Shown piece by piece: positions 48,079-55,743 of a stretch of DNA of 64,000 nt. The notes beneath the pieces were generated by a model. It had not been told where the DNA came from. It made no database searches and was given only the letters and a program-made list of their open reading frames with translations. Source of the stretch: Streptomyces sp. NRRL B-24484 (GTDB taxonomy: Bacteria > Actinomycetota > Actinomycetes > Streptomycetales > Streptomycetaceae); NCBI RefSeq assembly GCF_000717715.1, contig NZ_JOAI01000040.1, positions 16,868 to 80,867 of the forward strand, given 5' to 3'. Position 1 is the first letter of the stretch. Every line of letters starts with the position of its first letter. The translations under genes and the position numbers were made by a program.

Positions 48079-50388
48079 TTGGAGAGCAGCAAGACGGTGC
48101 GGGCTGTCGTCCTGGACCACAAGGCCGTCTTCAGGCCGGGCACGACCAGGCCTTATCCGGGCATCGACGCGCTGCTCTCCTGGATCGCCCAGCAGGGCCT
48201 GTCCTGGGTGCTGCTCTCGAACGACCCCTTCGACGCGGGGGGCGCTTGCGCTGCGGCCGGCCTGCCCGTGCCCGTGCTCCACCTGACCCGGGACGACATC
48301 CCCGATCGTAAGGCCCGCGGCAGCGGCCTGTGGCTGACCACGGCCGCCGTACGGCTCGGGCTGCGCTGCAATCAGCTTCTGATGGTCGGCACCACCGAGT
48401 GGGACTGGTTCACCGGCATCTGGGCCCACGTGCTGTACGTCCACGCCCGGTGGGCCGACGAGGCGAGGAAGCCGGTCCTCGCGCTGATGGCCGGGCACCC
48501 GGGTGGGGTCCGCTCCCTGCTGGAGCACTGTCTCCTGGCCGAGCCGCAGTTCGCCTTCGCCCTCGACAACGACGCCCTCTCGTTCCGCCTTCGCGCGCTG
48601 CTGCCTCCGAACGTCCGCCTCCCCGCCACCCGGCCCACGTCGTTCGAGCTCCAGGACGTCTTCACCCGCGACATCCCGGTCACCATCGCCGGCCGGAGCG
48701 GACGCGATCTCCTCATGCTGTACTTGCTGTGCTCCGCGTACCTCGACGGCACTCTCCCGGGCGGGCGCGACACCTGGTTCTGTGTCTACCCCAGCAGCAC
48801 TCCCGGCAGGGTCAGCCCCCAGCTCGCTGAGTATCTCGAGCGCGCCAAGGTCGTCGTCGGCGCCTTCTACAAGGGCGATCTCCTGCAGCGCGTCGTCCAG
48901 GCCCCGGACACCAGCATCGAGCGCTGGAAGGCCAGCAAGGGCAGGCCCGCCGCAGACATCTCGATCGCGACCCAGGCCCAGACCGTCCGTGTCAACCCCG
49001 ACTACCGGGGAAAGATCAGCGGCAAGACGGTCGTGGTCTTCGACGACTTCACCACCACCGGCATGTCTCTGGACTGGGCCCGCACCCTGCTCACCACGGC
49101 GGGCGCCGCCCAGGTCATCGTCCTGACCGTCGGCAAGTACCCCAAGCCGCACACCTACTACACACCCAACCCCGACGTCTCGATCGACCCGTTCACCACG
49201 AACCCGTTGACCTTCGCCGACTTCACGACCACCACCGTCGACCCCGGCACCGGCCCGGGCCCCGAAGTAGCGCTGCGCCGCTCTTTCGAGCTGATCGTCG
49301 CCAGCCCTGCCGCCGAAGCTGCAGCGCCAGCCTCGGGCAGTGCGGTGCCCGCCGCCTCTGCTGCAGCCACCGCACCGACGGGACCGAACCCAGCGCAAAT
49401 CAGCCGTCCCGCTGTCCAAGGGCGTACCTACCCACAGCCCCCGTACACGGCGCGCGAGCACCACCTGAGCGAGCAACTAAAGCGGCTCCAGGCCCAGGGG
49501 CGCCTCACCTGGGTCTGGTCCGGGGAGTTCGATATCCCGTGGGACGCGGATCCCGGACCGACGTGGTGGATCAGCGCGTCCGGGCATACCGAGGCGTGGT
49601 ACGACATCGAGGCGGCCGAGCGGGTCGTTGCCGCAGTGAGCGCGGCGGCGGGCATCGCCTGGACGCCCGTGGCCCCGGCCGGGAGGACGGGGTCTTCCGC
49701 GTTCGGCCAGCCCGCCCCGCTCGGCGGCCGCATGTGGCCGCGGCCCCCGTACACGACGCCCCGCGAGCGTCACCTCGGCGAGCAGCTCGACCGGCTCCAG
49801 CTCCAGCGGCGCCTGACGTGGATCTGGACCGGAGCCAACGTCTTCGTCGGGCGCCAGAGCGGGGACTCCGGTCTGTGGTGGATCGCCGGGCTCGGGCATC
49901 CCGATCAGCACCACGAGATTGAGGCAGCCGAGCAGATCGTCACCGCCGTGAGCGCGGCGGCCGGCATCGCCTGGCAGCCAGCGTCCCCGGCAGGCGCAAA
50001 CCAACCCGCCCCGCCCCTCGCAGCCGGCCCTGTAAACGCCCCTGTCCGTCCCGCTCCACAGGGCCGGATGCTGCCCATGCCGCCCTACCGCATGGCCCGC
50101 CAGCGTCACCTCGGCGAGCAGCTCGACCTGCTCCAGCAGCTGGGCCACCTGACGTGGAGGGGCAGCTTCGTCATTCCGCACGGGCGCACCAGTACGACCG
50201 CCCTTTGGTGGATCACCTTCCCCGGTCGTCCCGAGCAGTGGCACGAGACCAGGGAAGCCGAATTGGTCGTGGCAGGCGTCTGTGCGGCGGCCAGCATCAT
50301 CTGGGAGCCGGTGGCCAGCCCTGGCGGAGAGAACCAGCGCGCCGAGGCCCTGCAGAAGATGGCGGCACGGCGCGCAGCCCAGTCCTAA
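48079..50388 (+). CDS. HAD-like/phosphoribosyltransferase fusion with three C-terminal repeats (769 aa)
   Basis: Residues 1-160 are HAD-like (VRAVVLDHKAVF, SWVLLSNDPFDAGG), but motif I reads D-H-K in place of D-x-D. The middle carries a type I phosphoribosyltransferase with the PRPP loop KTVVVFDDFTTTGMSLDWA (about residue 315). The last 320 residues are three imperfect repeats of about 85-90 aa (GRTYPQPPY, GRMWPRPPY, GRMLPMPPY; each with HL-x-EQL, LTW, WWI and AA-x-I-x-W-x-P), separated by Ala/Pro linkers. Start at TTG 48079 or GTG 48097. It is next to the ComF-like and DprA genes and resembles predicted DprA-PRTase-HAD conflict systems. Confidence 0.75.
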   Translation: MESSKTVRAVVLDHKAVFRPGTTRPYPGIDALLSWIAQQGLSWVLLSNDPFDAGGACAAAGLPVPVLHLTRDDIPDRKARGSGLWLTTAAVRLGLRCNQLLMVGTTEWDWFTGIWAHVLYVHARWADEARKPVLALMAGHPGGVRSLLEHCLLAEPQFAFALDNDALSFRLRALLPPNVRLPATRPTSFELQDVFTRDIPVTIAGRSGRDLLMLYLLCSAYLDGTLPGGRDTWFCVYPSSTPGRVSPQLAEYLERAKVVVGAFYKGDLLQRVVQAPDTSIERWKASKGRPAADISIATQAQTVRVNPDYRGKISGKTVVVFDDFTTTGMSLDWARTLLTTAGAAQVIVLTVGKYPKPHTYYTPNPDVSIDPFTTNPLTFADFTTTTVDPGTGPGPEVALRRSFELIVASPAAEAAAPASGSAVPAASAAATAPTGPNPAQISRPAVQGRTYPQPPYTAREHHLSEQLKRLQAQGRLTWVWSGEFDIPWDADPGPTWWISASGHTEAWYDIEAAERVVAAVSAAAGIAWTPVAPAGRTGSSAFGQPAPLGGRMWPRPPYTTPRERHLGEQLDRLQLQRRLTWIWTGANVFVGRQSGDSGLWWIAGLGHPDQHHEIEAAEQIVTAVSAAAGIAWQPASPAGANQPAPPLAAGPVNAPVRPAPQGRMLPMPPYRMARQRHLGEQLDLLQQLGHLTWRGSFVIPHGRTSTTALWWITFPGRPEQWHETREAELVVAGVCAAASIIWEPVASPGGENQRAEALQKMAARRAAQS

Positions 50389-50397
50389 GACGACGGG

Positions 50398-51141
50398 TCA
50401 GTGCCACGGCACGCGGGCGAGGACCAGGCCGCGGACCTCCGCGGCGCCATGCGCGAGGAGGAACCGGGCGACGGTCGTCATCTGCGCGCCGGTGGTGAAG
50501 ACGTCGTCGACGAGGAGCAGGCACAGGCCGTCGACCGGTCGGTGGAGTTCGAGGGCGGCCGCGTGCTCCTCGGCAGCCGCCCACTTGCTGCCCCACGAGG
50601 TTCCGGCCCCGGCGGACGCGGCGGTGGCCCGGGTCTTGGTGAGCACCGGGCGGTCCGGGTCAGCGATGGGCCAGCGGCCGGTGCGGTTCGCCTCGCTGCT
50701 CCCGCGCATAATCTCCTCGACGTGCTGGGGCTGGCGGTCCGGCGCAGTCGGGTTGCCGAGGATGAAGTCGATGTCGGCGACCTGGTCGGCGTGGTTGTCG
50801 AGCCATCCGATGATCAGGCGCCCGTAGATCTTCGCCCAGCCGAGGCGCCCGTCGTACTTGAGCCGGGGGAGGGTCTCCCGCATCGCCCCCTCGTACATCG
50901 CCACGGCGTCGACGCGCGTGAAGTAGCGGCGGTCCTGCGGCCACCCGCAGATCCTGTTCCCGCACACCGTCCCGGGCCCGGTCAGCGCCTGGCTGCAGAC
51001 CAGGCAGTGCGCTTCGGCGACCTGCGGCAGAGTTGCCGTGGCACAACGCGCGCAAATCTCCGGCGCACCGTTGTTGACGTACGCGCAGCGGGGGCAGTTC
51101 GGGAATCCGAGAGGTTCAGGGGAGGCGCTCGATCCGGTCAC
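50398..51141 (-). CDS. ComF-like phosphoribosyltransferase with N-terminal zinc ribbons (247 aa)
   Basis: Two cysteine clusters (CPRCAYVNNGAPEICARC and CLVCSQALTGPGTVCGNRIC) precede the ComF-type DAVAMYEGAMRETLPRLKYD and the PRPP loop CLLLVDDVFTTGAQMTTVAR. Length and layout match ComFC proteins, which act with DprA and ComFA in DNA uptake. The GTG start overlaps the dprA stop (GTGA), so it is translationally coupled to it. Natural competence is unusual in Streptomyces, so a defence or DNA-sensing use is more likely. Confidence 0.8.
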   Translation of the reverse strand: MTGSSASPEPLGFPNCPRCAYVNNGAPEICARCATATLPQVAEAHCLVCSQALTGPGTVCGNRICGWPQDRRYFTRVDAVAMYEGAMRETLPRLKYDGRLGWAKIYGRLIIGWLDNHADQVADIDFILGNPTAPDRQPQHVEEIMRGSSEANRTGRWPIADPDRPVLTKTRATAASAGAGTSWGSKWAAAEEHAAALELHRPVDGLCLLLVDDVFTTGAQMTTVARFLLAHGAAEVRGLVLARVPWH

Positions 51142-52130
51142 AGGCCGGCCAGCGCGAGCTGGAGCCGCTGCTGTCCGGCCTGCTGCGCCTGCGCGGCGCT
51201 GCCCAGGCGGCCGAGGACGTCCTCGAGCTCGGCGACCTCGATCGCCCGGCCGTCGGCGAGCATCTTCTTGGCCCAGGGTTCCTGGTCGGCGAGCGAGCGG
51301 AGCAGGAAGACGAGCTTGCCGTGCTCGGCCGCGAGCCGTGCCTGCATCTTGGCCCCGGAGGTGCTGGACGCCTCGATCACGACGCTGCCCATGGTGCAGC
51401 CACTCGTGACGACGTTGCGCCGGGGGAAGGTGTAGGTGGCGGGGGGCAAGGTGGGCCAGAACTGGGAGAGCAGGGCGCCGCCCTGGTGGACGATGGCGGC
51501 CGCGAGGTCCTTGTTCTGGGCCGGGTAGATCTTGGCGGCGATGCCGGTGCCCATGACGGCGACGGTGCGGCCGCCGGCGGACAGCGCAGCGGCGTGGGCA
51601 GCGGTGTCGATGCCCTTGGCCAGGCCGGAGTAGACGACGACGTCCGCCTCTACGAGGCCGCGGGTCATCCGGGCGGCGCGGCGCAGGCCGTTGTCCGAGG
51701 CGCCGCGGGTGCCGACCACCGCCACCGAGCGGCCGTCCCGTTCGGAGAGCTCGCCCAGGTAGAACAGGAACGGTGGGAGGTTGTGCACCAGGCGAAGGTT
51801 CGCCGGGTACGCCGGGTCCAGCACCGTGACCAGGCGGGCGCCGCAGTTCTCGGCGGCCTCCAGTTCGGCGTCGACCCGGTTGCGGGCCTCAGCGAGCCCC
51901 GGCAGCGCAGCGAGCAGGACGGGTAGGCTCTTGCGCGACGCCGCCGACAGCTCGGAGAACTGCCCGCTCAAGACGGTCTCGATACCCCCCGGGGTCTGGC
52001 AGGTCCGCGCGAGCAGGCTCCAGTCGACGGAAGCGTCGTCGGCACGCAGTGCACAGAGCGCCAGCAGGTCGCGGTGCGCCCCGGTGAGTTCCGATGGGAG
52101 GTGTCCCTGTGTAGGCGCGGGCTCGGTCAT
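51138..52130 (-). CDS. dprA: DprA/Smf-family DNA-processing protein (330 aa)
   Basis: The Rossmann-like core is typical of DprA: VAVVGTRGASDNGLRRAARM, VVYSGLAKGIDTAAHAAALS, GRTVAVMGTGIAAKIYPAQN, ALLSQFWPTLPPATYTFPRR. DprA binds single-stranded DNA and loads RecA; the fold belongs to the SLOG superfamily, also used as a nucleotide-derived-signal sensor in defence systems. The usual C-terminal winged helix is absent. ATG 52130 follows AAGGA at seven bases. A chromosome would carry its own housekeeping copy, so this is likely a specialised paralogue. Confidence 0.85.
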   Translation of the reverse strand: MTEPAPTQGHLPSELTGAHRDLLALCALRADDASVDWSLLARTCQTPGGIETVLSGQFSELSAASRKSLPVLLAALPGLAEARNRVDAELEAAENCGARLVTVLDPAYPANLRLVHNLPPFLFYLGELSERDGRSVAVVGTRGASDNGLRRAARMTRGLVEADVVVYSGLAKGIDTAAHAAALSAGGRTVAVMGTGIAAKIYPAQNKDLAAAIVHQGGALLSQFWPTLPPATYTFPRRNVVTSGCTMGSVVIEASSTSGAKMQARLAAEHGKLVFLLRSLADQEPWAKKMLADGRAIEVAELEDVLGRLGSAAQAQQAGQQRLQLALAGL

Positions 52131-52754
52131 GATCATTCCTTCTACTCGCGGCCCGGGGTGTTCGAAGGGTTGTGCAGCGGAGACTTGGGCCTCGATCCAT
52201 CATGGCGCACCCCACTGACGGGGCCTACTCAGGCCCAGCAGGTACCCAGATTCGTCTGGTCCGCGCGTCGGGCCCGACGGTGCCCCGCCCCTGGACCCTG
52301 GGCACAGCTCGTCATCCCGTGCTGGCCGGGCGTCCCGCAACCGGCGCCAACCCCCATCGCGAAGACCGGGTCGGTGACGTACTGAACGGTGCGCGAGTCG
52401 CCCGTTGCTGAAGGCGAACTTGATCACGGGGCAAGGGCCATGCTCGCTCGAGATGCTGCACAGGCAGACGGATTTCACTGGTTGTGCCTCCGCTGTCACT
52501 CCCTGCCCTTAGTGTCCGGGTGGATTCCTCGCGGAGTCGACCCCCTTGCCGTGGTGGTGGACCCGGACACGGCTGGCCTCCGATGTAGGCCAGATGCCTC
52601 ATGTCCGCTGGTGCGGAGGCAGCAGGAGGGGCGGCATGACCGCCCCGTGCCTGACTGCCAGCCGGTGCTGCAGGGGGAGCGGCGCACCGCGGGAGGCGGA
52701 TACGACAGCCAACGGCTGCCGTGTCGTCCGACCTACGGTGAAGGAGAGCCACTA
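52131..52754. promoter_or_regulatory. 624-bp divergent region between dprA and the 810-aa gene
   Basis: It holds the promoters of two divergent genes. The plus frame of the downstream gene is open upstream to 52389, but no start there has a ribosome site and the translation is Arg/Cys-rich, so I read it as chance. No clear repeats or hairpins were seen. Confidence 0.4.
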
Positions 52755-55187
52755 GTGGCCGATGAACTGGTTGACGATGACTACCCGGACGACGTCGATC
52801 CGGCGCTGGCCGCCGCACGCGACTGGGGCGTGGCCGACGCCCCCAAGGCGACCCGTCGGAAGAAGAAGTTCCAGAAGCTGATCGAAGCCGGTGCCCTGAT
52901 GCTTCACCCCGATCATCTGGAGTTTCTGGCCTATGTCCAGAACTGGGCGGAGGTGGAGCGCACGCTTCCCACGTTCAGCGCCAAGTCCGGCCGCTACCGG
53001 GACAGGGTCCGGCCGATGCGGCTCGGCAAGTACCGGGTGTACTGCCTGGACCTGATGCTGCCGACGATCGCCACCGTGCAGCAGCTGATGAACTACCGTA
53101 CTCGGCAGGGGCGTTCCCTGCGCGATGTCCCTGACGCCTTCCGGCCGGTGTCGCGCAGCCACGCCCTTCTGGACGGTGACGGCTCCCCGGTCGTGGGGGT
53201 TATGCACACGTACCACTCCTCTGTCGGACTCCTCAACGAGCTGCACAAGGCGTCGCAGCAGCTGAGAGAGTCGCGGCAACGGGAGCGCGGCTGGGAGCCG
53301 CTGCGGGACGCGGTACTGAGTGTCGGTGTCGAGAACGGCGGCCTGTGGTTGCAGACGGTTTTCGCTCCGGCCAGGGCTGACGGTGCGCCGGACTGGGAGC
53401 GGGCCCAGGGAGCGCTCGCTCCGGCGGATGCCGCCAGCCGCAAGGCCGTCTGCGACTCCTGCGTCGATCCGGACGGCAAGCTCGCCACCGTTCCCGTGCT
53501 CAAGCCGCGCCGCTCCGACATCTACGGGGGCACGGAGAAGGATCCCTCCGGTTTGATCAGCGTCCCCGAAGCGGTGGCGGTCCACCTGGCCAAGGCTAAG
53601 GCCAGTGTCGCCAGCTACGACTTCGTCGAGGACCTGCCGGACGAGGCCCGTGAGCTGCTGCACACGACGGTGATGCCCGTCCGGCTGGCGTACAGGGTCA
53701 CCGACTCCCGTGGCCGCGATGTCCGGCTGGACGGCCCGGCTCTCTTCCGCGCCATCCAGCAGCACTTCCACGGGCCCGAGCACCTCGGGCACCCGCCAGC
53801 CGAGGCGGAGCGGCTCGTGGCCGATGACGTGTACGCGGCACTCCGTCGCGCCATGGAGGAGGGCGCTTTCGAGGCCGTCGCGCCTGCGGACGGCTGCCCG
53901 GCGCGGGTGGCGTGGACCCCTGCGCTCTTGGACGCGGTGTGCGGCGAGGGCCCGAAGGATGCCCTTGCCGAGATCGGGCTGCCCCCCACCTGGCAGGGCG
54001 CTGTGGCCGCCGCACTGATGCTGGTCTTCGGTGACGGGCCGGAGCGGGCCGTCATCGGCAAGGCTCTCAAGTCGCGGCCCCAAGGAGGAAGGTACGGCGA
54101 CCGGCTGGACGAGCGCCGGCTGTCGCTCCTGCGCGAGTGGGTCTTCGGTGAGCTTGCGGTCAACCGCCGCGCGTTCGATCAGGTCGACGCGAAGGCCCTC
54201 TTCGAGGACCCGCTGAGGGCCTGGAACGGTGACACCGGCGAGCTGGTGGAGCGAATCCGAACCGCTGATGCCACCGTTACCGAGACGGCCCTGTTCGGGG
54301 TGCTGGCCACCGTGGCGGCCGCCCGCCACGGGATGCAGGTCGTCGACATCGGCTCCCGGCAGGAGGCCCGCGGCTTCGCGAGCGTCAAGGCCTACCAGGC
54401 ACTCCGCGGACGCCTGGTACGGACCGCACCCACCTCGGAGCCGCGCCTCGAGTTCCTTGGCTGCGGCCCGGTGTATCTGCGGGCCCTGCTCACGGACCAG
54501 CTGCTTCTCCAGGACCCGACCCCGGACATCGTGGACGGCATCCAGGCGCAGGCTCCGACGGTCGCGGGCTGGCGGACGTGGGCGGCGGGCAAGACCGGGA
54601 AGCTCTCTGCGGACGGAAGCCCGGTCGAACCCCGGCGGGAGCGTGCGGCGTTGACCGACGATGCCGGCGGCCTTCTCCAGAACTCTGACGGGACGGTGTG
54701 CTACGAGCTGATCGACGTGCCGCAGCTCGCGCCCGCCGACTTCCTTGACCAGTTCTCCACCCAGGCGCTGACGCGCCGCGCGAAGGAGAGCGAGGCCGCT
54801 GCCGAAGACCTGCAGACGGGTCGCCCCCTCAGCGCGGACGAACGGGCCACGGACGCCCTCGACGAGGCCGGGAAGCTTCTGCCCGCACTCGGTCGGGAGA
54901 TCGGCAAGCTCGAGGGGATCCAGGACGAGGGCTTCGTCTTCGACGCCGCCCAGCGAGACCGGCTCGCGCGGCTTGCTCTCGACGTGCGTGGTGCCGGACA
55001 GCCGGACCGGACGGCTGTCGGCGGCCGGATCGACGCGCTGGTGCGCACCGCGCACGATCGGGAAGGCCAGTTCCTGCTCGTCCAGGAGACGGTTGCCCTG
55101 GGCAACCGGGCTGCGGCAGCCGACCTTGATGACGAAGACGGCGGACAGGAGGAGGAGTTTCTCCTCACGGGGAAGGACGGCCGGTGA
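52755..55187 (+). CDS. Large protein of unknown function (810 aa)
   Basis: The protein begins VADELVDDDYPDDVDPALAA and shows a basic N-terminal segment (KATRRKKKFQKLIEAGALML), MRLGKYRVYCLDLMLPTIAT, a middle with VPEAVAVHLAKAKASVASYD, and helical C-terminal half with GGRYGDRLDERRLSLLREWV and an acidic tail. It has no P-loop, nuclease or membrane motif that I can recognise. GTG 52755 follows AAGGAG at eight bases. It couples to the 143-aa gene through GTGA overlap. By position it may be a component of the DprA/PRTase group or of the helicase-nuclease system. Confidence 0.65.
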   Translation: MADELVDDDYPDDVDPALAAARDWGVADAPKATRRKKKFQKLIEAGALMLHPDHLEFLAYVQNWAEVERTLPTFSAKSGRYRDRVRPMRLGKYRVYCLDLMLPTIATVQQLMNYRTRQGRSLRDVPDAFRPVSRSHALLDGDGSPVVGVMHTYHSSVGLLNELHKASQQLRESRQRERGWEPLRDAVLSVGVENGGLWLQTVFAPARADGAPDWERAQGALAPADAASRKAVCDSCVDPDGKLATVPVLKPRRSDIYGGTEKDPSGLISVPEAVAVHLAKAKASVASYDFVEDLPDEARELLHTTVMPVRLAYRVTDSRGRDVRLDGPALFRAIQQHFHGPEHLGHPPAEAERLVADDVYAALRRAMEEGAFEAVAPADGCPARVAWTPALLDAVCGEGPKDALAEIGLPPTWQGAVAAALMLVFGDGPERAVIGKALKSRPQGGRYGDRLDERRLSLLREWVFGELAVNRRAFDQVDAKALFEDPLRAWNGDTGELVERIRTADATVTETALFGVLATVAAARHGMQVVDIGSRQEARGFASVKAYQALRGRLVRTAPTSEPRLEFLGCGPVYLRALLTDQLLLQDPTPDIVDGIQAQAPTVAGWRTWAAGKTGKLSADGSPVEPRRERAALTDDAGGLLQNSDGTVCYELIDVPQLAPADFLDQFSTQALTRRAKESEAAAEDLQTGRPLSADERATDALDEAGKLLPALGREIGKLEGIQDEGFVFDAAQRDRLARLALDVRGAGQPDRTAVGGRIDALVRTAHDREGQFLLVQETVALGNRAAAADLDDEDGGQEEEFLLTGKDGR

Positions 55188-55615
55188 GCCGTACTGTCCT
55201 TACCTCCTCGCTGTGGCAGGCGATGAGCGACCGAGCCGGCAGGTGGCGACTCCGCCATGACCCGGTGGCGCACCCGATCGCCAAGCTCCCCGAAGTCGAC
55301 GCTGCCCGATGTGTCTACGTGCCCCTGATCGCGACACAGCGGCCGCCGGGAACCTTCGTCGTCGACTACGTCGGCTCAGCGGCGCGTGCCCATCCACGAG
55401 CCGTGTGGCAGCGCGTCGTCGGGGAGCACCAGCTGGTCCACCTGGACCGGAAGAGGGACTGGGACCGCGTGATGGTCCTCCCCCTGCGCCCGGAGACGCC
55501 GCTGCCCATCGTCCGGATCATCGAGGCTGCAGTCGCTGACCTGTGCGGTCGCCCTCCAAGGTGCACGCGTCTCCCGCACCTGCCCAGGAATTGGCGCTCA
55601 GTGATCGCCGCTTAG
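55184..55615 (+). CDS. Hypothetical protein coupled to the 810-aa gene (143 aa)
   Basis: The translation reads LTSSLWQAMSDRAGRWRLRH, VYVPLIATQRPPGTFVVDYV, HLDRKRDWDRVMVLPLRPET and ends NWRSVIAA. A mixed alpha/beta domain with several Trp and Arg residues is likely. The GTG start overlaps the upstream stop. A strong hairpin follows, so the two genes form one operon. I do not recognise the family; it is probably a dedicated partner of the 810-aa protein. Confidence 0.65.
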   Translation: MSRTVLTSSLWQAMSDRAGRWRLRHDPVAHPIAKLPEVDAARCVYVPLIATQRPPGTFVVDYVGSAARAHPRAVWQRVVGEHQLVHLDRKRDWDRVMVLPLRPETPLPIVRIIEAAVADLCGRPPRCTRLPHLPRNWRSVIAA

Positions 55616-55637
55616 AAGGCCCCAGATGCCGCGGCTC

Positions 55638-55670
55638 GGCGGCTGGTCTGGCCCCTGCGGACCAGCCGCC
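55638..55670. terminator. Hairpin between convergent genes
   Basis: GGCGGCTGGTC (55638-55648) pairs with GACCAGCCGCC (55660-55670) around an 11-base loop, between the stop of the 143-aa gene and the stop of the helicase gene. Confidence 0.7.
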
Positions 55671-55743
55671 GCGGATCCGGTCAGGGTCAGCCGGGGCCTG
55701 CACCGCCGTCCGGCTGGCCTGCCCTGAGCCCGGTGGACGATGG

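Noticed and set aside
47927..48286. ORF beginning VNHEAALKYAVQLIDHWW
   Set aside because: Its start looks protein-like, but it runs out of frame into the HAD-PRTase gene; at most a fragment.
51138..52130. Natural competence locus (dprA-comF)
   Set aside because: Streptomyces is not known to be naturally competent, and the neighbouring HAD-PRTase fits a conflict system better.
52389..52754. Upstream in-frame extension of the 810-aa gene
   Set aside because: No ribosome site and unlike the protein's composition; the GTG at 52755 has AAGGAG at correct spacing.
52755..55187. DndB- or ParB-like assignment for the 810-aa protein
   Set aside because: No D-G-Q-H-R motif or other signature could be found, so no function is claimed.
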